From Omphiscola glabra (lineage: Eukaryota; Mollusca; Gastropoda; Lymnaeidae), in assembly GCA_964017045.1 (NCBI GenBank), contig OZ024806.1, positions 6,344,488 to 6,408,487 on the forward strand: a stretch of DNA of 64,000 nt, in the 5' to 3' direction. Of this stretch, positions 56,387 to 64,000 are shown piece by piece. How positions within the stretch are numbered: position 1 is the stretch's first letter; each line of letters starts with the position of its first letter. The translations under genes were made by a program, and so were the position numbers. The notes under the pieces were generated by a model. The model had not been told where the DNA came from, made no database searches, and was given only the letters and a program-made list of their open reading frames with translations.

Positions 56387-58582
56387 AGATTTGATGTTGA
56401 TATTATTGATGTTGATATTATTGATGTTGATATTATTGATGTTGATGTTATTGATGTTGATATTATTGATGTTGATATTATTGATGTTGATATTATTGAT
56501 GTTGATATTATTGATGTTGATATTATTGATGTTGATATTATTGATGTTGATATTATTGATGTTGATATTATTGATGTTGATATTATTGATGTTGATATTA
56601 TTGATGTTGATATTATTGATGTTGATATTATTGATTTTGATGTTATTGATGTTGATATTATTGATGTTGATATTATTGATGTTGATATTATTGATGTTGA
56701 TATTATTGATGTTGATGTTATAGATGTTGATGTTATTGATGTTGATATTATTGATGTTGATATTATTGATGTTGATGTTATTGATGTTGATGTTATTGAT
56801 GTTGATATTATTGATGTTGATATTATTGATGTTGATATTATTGATGTTGATGTTATTGATGTTGATGTTATTGATGTTGATATTATTGATGTTGATGTTA
56901 TTGATGTTGATATTATTGATGTTGATATTATTGATGTTGATATTATTGATATTGATATTATTGATGTTGATATTATTGATATTGATATTATTGATGTTGA
57001 TATTATTGATGTTGATATTATTGATGTTGATATTATTGATGTTGATATTATTGATGTTGATATTATTGATGTTGATATTATTGATGTTGATATTATTGAT
57101 GTTGATATTATTGATGTTGATATTATTGATTTTGATGTTATTGATGTTGATATAATTGATGTTGATATTATTGATGTTGATATTATTGATGTTGATATTA
57201 TTGATGTTGATGTTATTGATGTTGATGTTATTGATGTTGATATTATTGATGTTGATATTATTGATGTTGATGTTATTGATGTTGATATTATTGATATTGA
57301 TATTATTGATATTGATATTATTGATGTTTATATTATTGATATTGATATTATTGATGTTGATATTATTGATATTGATATTATTGATATTGATATTATTGAT
57401 GTTGATATTATTGATGTTGATATTATTGATGTTGATGTTATTGATGTTGATGTTATTGATGTTGATATTATTGATGTTGATATTATTGATGTTGATGTTA
57501 TTGATGTTGATATTATTGATGTTGATGTTATTGATGTTGATATTATTGATATTGATATTATTGATGTTGATATTATTGATGTTGATATTATTGATGTTGA
57601 TGTTATTGATGTTGATGTTATTGATGTTGATATTATTGATGTTGATGTTATTGATGTTGATATTATTGATGTTGATATTATTGATGTTGATATTATTGAT
57701 GTTGATATTATTGATATTGATATTATTGATGTTGATATTATTGATATTGATATTATTGATGTTGATATTATTGATGTTGATATTATTGATGTTGATGTTA
57801 TTGATGTTAATGTTATTGATGTTGATATTATTGATGTTGATGTTATTGATGTTGACATTATTGATGTTGATGTTATTGATGTTGATGTTATTGATGTTGA
57901 TGTTATTGATGTTGATGTTATTGATGTTGATATTATTGATGTTGATATTATTGATGTTGATATTATTGATGTTGATGTTATTGATGTTGATGTTATTGAT
58001 GTTGATATTATTGATGTTGATATTATTGATGTTGATGTTATTGATGTTGATGTTATTGATGTTGATATTATTGATGTTGATGTTATTGATGTTGATATTA
58101 TTGATATTGATATTATTGATGTTGATATTATTGATGTTGATATTATTGATGTTGATGTTATTGATGTTGATGTTATTGATGTTGATATTATTGATGTTGA
58201 TGTTATTGATGTTGATATTATTGATGTTGATATTATTGATGTTGATATTATTGATGTTGATATTATTGATATTGATATTATTGATGTTGATATTATTGAT
58301 ATTGATATTATTGATGTTGATATTATTGATGTTGATATTATTGATGTTGATGTTATTGATGTTAATGTTATTGATGTTGATATTATTGATGTTGATGTTA
58401 TTGATGTTGATATTATTGATGTTGATGTTATTGATGTTGATGTTATTGATGTTGATGTTATTGATGTTGATGTTATTGATGTTGATATTATTGATGTTGA
58501 TATTATTGATGTTGATATTATTGATGTTGATGTTATTGACGTGGCTATTATTGATGTTGATATTATTGATGTTGATATTATT
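56387..58582. repeat. 15-bp repeat array, about 146 copies, no indels
   Basis: Unit GATGTTGATATTATT, varying mainly at two A/G positions. The constant multiple-of-3 register keeps several frames open on both strands for 500-790 codons. Those proteins are low-complexity artefacts. Rare variants (GTTAATGTT near 57,806 and 58,361) recur 555 bp apart. Confidence 0.97.
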
Positions 58583-59439
58583 TAGGACAGGGAAACAAAA
58601 TCCAAAAATTGAAATCATCATTATTGTATTACCTTTTATTTAAAGTTTTGTTCCAAAGAAGACAAATTTTCTCATTTCCGTTTTAGAAGTTGTTTTTTTT
58701 AAGGTAAGCGGGAATCCAATATAAAAATAAAATAGAACTCTCTAAATTGGAGTTACAGTTTTCTGTTTACATTGGCAATAAACAAGTTTGAAGGGAACAA
58801 AAGCAGAGGCGTAGCGTAGGGGAGGGGGGCAGGGGGGTACATATGTACCCGGGCGCCAGCTAGTTAGGGGCGCCAAAATGTGCTTTGGTATTATTTTATT
58901 GATGAAAATAATGGGTTTGAGAGTTGAAAAAAAGGAAAAGAGGGCGCTTTAAAATGAATCTTGTCCCCGGGTGCCAAACACTCTAGCTATGCCTCTGAAC
59001 AAAAGTAAAATTCTTAACATCGTCTATACAAAAAAAATAATAATTTACATACTATCTAACAATCTTTACTACCAAAGATTGGAATGGAAACAGTTTCAAC
59101 TACTTTTATACTTGTGATTTATAAACTAATTGAAAGAACAATCAATTTGAAAAAGGACAAAGTGGAGACTAAGGGATCAGATGATCCACAAACGTTGATT
59201 GGGGATACATGAATAACAAGGACCTGAAGGTCTGATTAGTAGAAAGTAAAGAATTGACCTGTTCATAACTTGTGTCTCTATCAAGTATTTCAGTGATGTG
59301 TGCCCTCTGCCCTCATTTATAAATTGATATTTTGTATTTAAAAAACGTGTTTGGTGTAGAAAAAAAAAAAGGTCGGCAATGGGATATATGATGGGATATT
59401 TCTGACTCAATTATGTTTTTAAACAATAATTTTTAGTCG
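58583..59439. other. Intergenic DNA around a MITE
   Basis: No gene supported outside the MITE at 58,804-58,997. Confidence 0.45.
58804..58997. mobile_element. hAT-type MITE, family B, second copy, 8-bp target duplication
   Basis: Starts CAGAGGCGTAGCGTAGGGGA and ends CTAGCTATGCCTCTG. AACAAAAG flanks both sides (58,796-58,803 and 58,998-59,005). Interior GGGCGCCAGCTAGTTAGGGG and GGGTGCCAAACAC resemble the copy at 18,905. Confidence 0.88.
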
Positions 59440-59905
59440 CCGCTTATGCGGGATGAGTCGCCTGTGATGAGTCACTTTGGAAGAGCCATCTGGAATGAGT
59501 CTCGTGTGATGAGCCACCTGGGATGAGTCACCTGGAATGAGTCACCTGGGATGAGTCACCTGGGATGAGCCTCCTGGGATGAGTCACATGGGATGAGCAG
59601 CCTAGGATAAGTCTCGTGTGATGAGCCACCTGAGATAAGCCACCTGGGATGAGCCACCTGTGATGAGCCACCTGGGATGAGCCACTCGAAATGAGTCTCC
59701 AAAGATGAGCCGTCTAGGATGAGCCACCTGGGATGAGCCACCTGGGATGAGCCACCTGGGATGAGCCTCCTGGGATGAGCCACCTGAAATGAGTCTCCAA
59801 AGATGAGCCACCTGGGATGAGCCACCTGGGATGAGCCTCCTGGGATGAGCCACCTGAAATGAGTCTCCGAAGATGAGCCACCTGGGATGAGTCTCTTGTG
59901 ATGAA
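59440..59905. repeat. Minisatellite, 14-bp unit, about 33 copies
   Basis: Unit GATGAGCCACCTGG with variants GATGAGTCTCC. It abuts the 3' end of the minus-strand gene within 20 bp of its stop codon. Confidence 0.93.
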
Positions 59906-59924
59906 TTCTAATGCCATAAATTGT

Positions 59925-61136
59925 CTACTGTAGCCAAACATTGGTGTCACTATTGCTGCAAGATTTGAAGTGCTCGGAGCTGCTGTTCTTACAAGACTTG
60001 AAAATCTGAGAATCACTGCGATTGCCCGCCCCCATCGACCTTTCCACGAACGTGTTGTACACGGAAGACAGCGTCTCTTCCGTGTGGGTGCGCCTGGTGG
60101 GGTTCAATCTGAGGCCATCTGACTGGGAGTCCGAGGGCGTGTCCGGGGACATGAACGGCGGGATGAACACGTTTTTAGTCGCGACTCGAAACGAAACCAC
60201 GGGCTGACTCTGCTGCGCTTTGGTGTCACTGAGTGACTCTTTACTCTCACGGGCTACAGCAATGCTCGTGTCCGCCTTGGAAGGCGTCGCGGAGGAAAGT
60301 GTATTGTCATTTGATAACACAGTTTGTGACGGCTTGCGATCCCGGGCCGGGGAAACCAAGAGACACGTGCGAGAGGTTAATTTATGCGCGACAGTCAACT
60401 CCTCAATCGATGACAACTTCTTAAAGGGGTCGATATTCGACGACATATTGCTTTTATCTGATGGGTTCGAAGAAGACGATGACTGCCTGGATGAAACACT
60501 GCTGCTGTTGTCAGACATCACGTCCCACGGTGCGTGTGATCTTACGTGCGTCTTAGCGGGCGCGTCGACGCTGGACGCCGGGGTCTGGTTCTTGTTTATG
60601 AAATGCTTCCTTTTAGCGGAAGACAATGGGACCTTTGTGGAATGATTCTCGATGTCGGCCTTGGGCTGTTTTGTAAAAACCCCAGAGGACGACGCGGCCT
60701 CGGTTTGGCTGGCCGGCGACGAGGCTTTAAAGCAGGATTGCTTTCTGCCAATAGGATATCTGTGGGCGTCCCTTCCGACGTCGAGAGAAGTACCTTTGGT
60801 CGCACCAACCTTGATAGAACCAGGTGGAACCGCGAGCTCTTCATTGCTGTCAACGGATCCTTCTACCGAGAGGTTATTTTCACTGAAAGATGATGAGCGG
60901 TGCTGTTGCGGCCTGCTCTGAAACGAGACCTGCTTTCTCAGCGAGCTTCTTGCGCTGACAGACGTTGAGCTCCCTTCTATGTCACTCGTAGAGTCCGAGT
61001 CCGGGATAGTGCTGGTGGTGGTTTTTTTCCAAAATAAACTCGGCTTCGGTGCAGCCTGACCATGGTGAGTGTTTGCAGCCTGACCATGGTGAGTGTTTAG
61101 TTTTCCGCCTGACGACGAGCTGGGAAAGAGCGGCAT
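59925..61136 (-). CDS. 403-residue Ser-rich protein of unknown function
   Basis: A single uninterrupted minus-strand frame from ATG at 61,136 to TAG at 59,925, in DNA clearly richer in G+C and CpG than its surroundings. A good acceptor (CTTTTCTTTCGTTTCAG) ends at 61,187, so the exon probably carries 49 bases of 5' UTR and an upstream non-coding exon exists. The product is largely disordered: Ser/Thr/Asn-rich, with SSRQSSSSSNPSDKSNMSS and a tandem NTHHGQAA duplication near the start. It contains a possibly structured patch (VSFRVATKNVFIPPFM). No membrane segment, signal peptide or known domain. Large mirror-strand frames here are shadows. I do not recognise the family. The stop lies next to a minisatellite, so the last residues could have been changed by repeat growth. 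Confidence 0.6.
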   Translation of the reverse strand: MPLFPSSSSGGKLNTHHGQAANTHHGQAAPKPSLFWKKTTTSTIPDSDSTSDIEGSSTSVSARSSLRKQVSFQSRPQQHRSSSFSENNLSVEGSVDSNEELAVPPGSIKVGATKGTSLDVGRDAHRYPIGRKQSCFKASSPASQTEAASSSGVFTKQPKADIENHSTKVPLSSAKRKHFINKNQTPASSVDAPAKTHVRSHAPWDVMSDNSSSVSSRQSSSSSNPSDKSNMSSNIDPFKKLSSIEELTVAHKLTSRTCLLVSPARDRKPSQTVLSNDNTLSSATPSKADTSIAVARESKESLSDTKAQQSQPVVSFRVATKNVFIPPFMSPDTPSDSQSDGLRLNPTRRTHTEETLSSVYNTFVERSMGAGNRSDSQIFKSCKNSSSEHFKSCSNSDTNVWLQ

Positions 61137-61186
61137 AGACAGTTATTGGTGTTTGGACTAGCCACTCACTGGGGCGCTGCTTTCAA

Positions 61187-61812
61187 CTGAAACGAAAGAA
61201 AAGGTGTTTTATACATTTTGCTTCTAGTGCGTCCTGCTTCCTCTTAAAAAAAAAGAACCAAAACCTTCCCCCACCCCACATGTTTTACACCAATTTTTCT
61301 GAAGGGGTAAAAAAGCTGTCACGCAGCAAGCGGCATGCATGAAGGTTGAACTCAGGTAAATTGTGTTTTTTTCTTTAGGTGGAGGCGACTATTATATTAT
61401 CAAAAAATGCTGTAAATCAGTATGAAAAACTATCGTTTAAAAGCCAACAGCTAGGGTGTAGGACTGTATGTGTACCTATTGTTTAAAGATGGGCATATAT
61501 TTTAGAAAATGAGAAGTTACATTTTTTTAACCCTTGGACCCACGGGGTATTTTCTCAAAATAACCGGACCCATCGTACAAAACCGCCCCTGGTTAAGCCC
61601 TAGTATACATTATTACTACTGAATTGAGTGTGAGTCAAACAATGCTTAGATAGTAACAAATCTGGGAAACCCTGATCTTTAGAGTATGTGCTTATGTTGG
61701 TTATTCCTGCTAAGAGTTTCTCTAATTGAGAATTAATTCACATATTTCATTCATTTAAACTGGATTTCTCTGTGGAATGTTTGGAATCATATTCAGTCAT
61801 TATCTCCATCCA
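61187..61812. other. Region between two divergent genes, possible promoter or introns
   Basis: No coding sequence seen. It contains the upstream intron of the minus gene and the intron before the plus exon. Confidence 0.35.
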
Positions 61813-62065
61813 GTTACCTGCGTAGTCTGCTATGCCGAGCACCTCGTGGTGGGGCTTCTGGTCCTGGCACTCATGGGCACTTACAGGCGAGGGGGACTGC
61901 GCGAGACGTTACGTGTCCTTTTGCTCGGGGTCAAGCAGATCCCTGGGGTCGGCGCACTCCTGGGATCAGTGCTCAGGTCTGAGGCTGCTAGTTTCATTAA
62001 GACGACCAATCTGGCCTCGAAGTCTACAGGGGGGAAGCCGATTGCAGTTGTTTTGCCTAAAACAG
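61813..62065 (+). CDS. Internal or N-terminal exon of a membrane-anchored protein, possibly sphingosine-1-phosphate-lyase-like
   Basis: GC-rich exon between acceptor TTATCTCCATCCAG and donor AAACAG|GTAAGA, phase 1 at the end. It encodes about 84 residues: a hydrophobic segment (HLVVGLLVLALMG), a basic patch (TYRRGGLRE), the stretch VKQIPGVGALLG, and an end reading VVLPKTG. The order (membrane anchor, basic region, K-x-x-P-G/x-V, a helix, then LP-x-x-G) resembles the N-terminus of sphingosine-1-phosphate lyases. The PLP-binding catalytic part is not in the window, so this is a guess. An ATG at 61,777 in the same frame could make it a first exon instead. Confidence 0.4.
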
Positions 62066-62473
62066 GTAAGAGAATAAAATAATATGCAGAGAATACACAA
62101 TTCTTTAGCTGCCGACTCGGACACTACTCAGCTAAGTGCTATATTTGTATATATATTTTAAAAAACAATTATTCTGTTTTGTCTGTTGTTTGTTCACTGT
62201 CGAAGGCTTCCTGCTGACACGTTCGTTGTTTTGTTGCGTTCCTTTTTTTCAGGTTTAACCTTACTTTATTTCACTCATTTCCTAAAGCCTACAGCACTTT
62301 CGGCCGAAACCGAAAATCGAACGAAATTTAAATTTACTGGTTCGGTCAAAACCGACACTACGGCGAAAATGATCATATGGCAACTTTCGGCACCGAAACC
62401 GAAATTCGGTCGGTCTCTTATGTATACGCATTTGAAAGTTCATTAACTAAGTTAACTTCAAATACAAGAACTT
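62066..62473. other. Intron or intergenic DNA
   Basis: 62,300-62,410 has repeated CGAAACCGAAA / TTCGGT words, likely a mobile-element remnant. No gene. Confidence 0.4.
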
Positions 62474-63066
62474 CATGGAGAGATGCTATTGAGAGGCAGA
62501 GATGCTATTGACATGGAGAGATGTTATTGACATGGGGAGATGCTATTGACACTGAGATATGTTATTGACACGGAGAGATGCTATTGACACGGAGAGATGC
62601 TATTGACACGGAGAGATGTTATTGACTCGGAGAGATGCTATTGACATGGAGAGATGTTATTGACATGGAGAGATGCTATTGACACTGAGAGATGCTATTG
62701 ACACGGAGAGATGCTATTGACACGGAGAGATGCTATTGACACGGAGATATGTTATTGACACGGAGAGATGCTATTGACATGGAGAGATGTTAATGACATG
62801 GAGAGATGCTATTGACACTGAGAGATTTTATTGACACGGAGAGATGCTATTGAGACTGAGAGATATTATTGACATGGAGAGATGCTATTGACACGGAGAG
62901 ATGCTATTGACACGGAGAGATGCTATTGACATGGAGAGATGCTATTGACATGGAGAGATGCTATTGACACGGAGAGATGCTATTGACACGGAGAGATGCT
63001 ATTGATACGGAGAGATGTTATTGACACGGAGAGATACTATTGACACGGAGAGATGCTATTGACACA
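62474..63066. repeat. Minisatellite, 19-bp unit, about 31 copies
   Basis: Unit CTATTGACACGGAGAGATG with CATGG and CACTG variants. Confidence 0.95.
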
Positions 63067-63164
63067 TGCGCCACGGACATTACAAAAACTGGGGTGGGGT
63101 TTTTTCATCTTTACTAAATGAAAACTAAACTTAGGGTCAATCGTGACAGTTAAATTGTTCAATA

Positions 63165-63357
63165 TTAGAGCTGTCCCGTGGGTCCTGCAACCCCTGATGC
63201 GGCTGTCCGGGGGTCTTGGATATTTGTGGGGCTCAAAGTTGAAAAGTTAAATCCGTTTAACTGCAAACTTATATGCACAAAAACGGTGGGGGGGGGGGGG
63301 CACAAACACGTAAAGTGACAGGGGGCCGCCAAAAGCACGTTACGTCACTGTTAATAT
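63165..63357. mobile_element. Dispersed repeat, family C, second copy
   Basis: AGAGCTGTCCCGTGGGTCCT to GCACGTTACGTCACTG, with an internal G run. Same family as 55,868. Confidence 0.6.
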
Positions 63358-63387
63358 TCGTCTAAAATCTATACTATAGATTATAGG

Positions 63388-63779
63388 AATGGACTACGAT
63401 GAGTCGATTGTTTTGTCACGTGATAAGCGTAAGTACGAGTAAGACTTCCGGTAGGCCGTCTACAACACACTAGTCGCTCACAAATTTTTCTTCAAACAAC
63501 TTTCTTCCTTTAATCATAACTGAATTATAATTATTGTCACATTTAATGAATGTCATTTAAAGAAACGCGTGTATTCAAGAATATTTTGAAAAGTAAAATT
63601 TTTAACTAACACTGGGGAAGCGCTGATGGAGACAAACACTGTGCTTTAAAATTAATGATAATGGCAATGGCTGATCAGCTGTTATCTGTTGTTATGTGTT
63701 GTTATGTGTAGCAGAAAGCCTACCAATGGCTGGTAGGTATAACGTGACAAAACAAGGAAGTGACTCATCGTAGTCCATT
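63388..63779. mobile_element. MITE with AATGGACTACGATGAGTC inverted ends
   Basis: Left AATGGACTACGATGAGTC then TTGTTTTGTCACGTGATA; right ATAACGTGACAAAACAAGG then GACTCATCGTAGTCCATT. About 392 bp. No transposase and no clear target duplication. Confidence 0.85.
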
Positions 63780-64000
63780 GTGCAGGAATACACAAAAAAC
63801 TCTAAAATATAATATTTCTGCCATTTCTACTATGTCTATAAATTCAGAAACACTCAAATCAATCAAAACATTGTATCCTTCTGATGGTTATCATTTTGTC
63901 AATCAATTTTTCTGGAACTAATCTTATAAGCAATATTACTTACGTTTGTTTTAAAGGAATGTGTCTACCTTGACCCCGAAATGTTTACCCATGTCATGCC

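Noticed and set aside
56258..58643. Reading frames of 495-787 codons on both strands
   Set aside because: Produced by a 15-bp repeat; every frame without a stop in the unit stays open. Not proteins.
60220..60921. Plus-strand frames of 85-141 codons
   Set aside because: Mirror frames of the 403-codon minus-strand gene.

Overview
The window is animal nuclear DNA, most likely from a gastropod mollusc. It has split genes with GT/AG introns, AT-rich intergenic DNA, decayed non-LTR and Penelope-like retroelements, many short inverted-repeat elements (MITEs), and roughly 35-40% (by eye) tandem minisatellite. A 196-bp element at 55,525-55,720 closely resembles the SPIN hAT family. SPIN is known from tetrapods, a triatomine bug and the pond snail Lymnaea, so a freshwater pulmonate snail is the best guess; the species itself cannot be fixed from the sequence. 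There are no bacterial operons, CRISPR arrays or rRNA genes, and I saw no tRNA gene. Layout. 1-4.5 kb: a frameshifted LINE fragment, then minisatellites. 4.9-11.1 kb, minus strand: the last four exons found of a gene for a Ser/Gln/Pro-rich protein I cannot name, whose exon phases join cleanly. 11.1-16.6 kb: a graveyard of LINE ends and MITEs. 16.7-17.3 kb, plus: a probable first coding exon of an unknown Ser-rich protein. 17.3-35.3 kb: almost gene-free, dominated by minisatellites, including a 7.5-kb array of 301 units of 25 bp and a 1.8-kb array of 22-bp units. 35.8-48.9 kb, plus: a complete eight-exon SLC30A (ZnT2/3/8-type) zinc transporter of 479 residues, with almost every intron filled by its own minisatellite. 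49-59 kb: MITEs, the SPIN-like element and a 2.2-kb array of 15-bp units. 59.9-61.2 kb, minus: an intronless 403-codon Ser-rich reading frame. 61.8-62.1 kb, plus: an N-terminal exon with a membrane segment, tentatively sphingosine-1-phosphate-lyase-like. The last 2 kb hold a 19-bp array and two MITEs. The genes have no evident shared pathway; they are neighbours in a repeat-rich region. The most unusual features are structural. Minisatellites have formed across exon/intron borders, so that real splice sites are tandemly copied in three places. One satellite appears to have grown from the end of a dispersed repeat. The 25-bp satellite keeps perfect register over 301 units and shows a higher-order repeat of about 3 kb. 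The SPIN-like element has an intact 8-bp target duplication, pointing to horizontal transfer.
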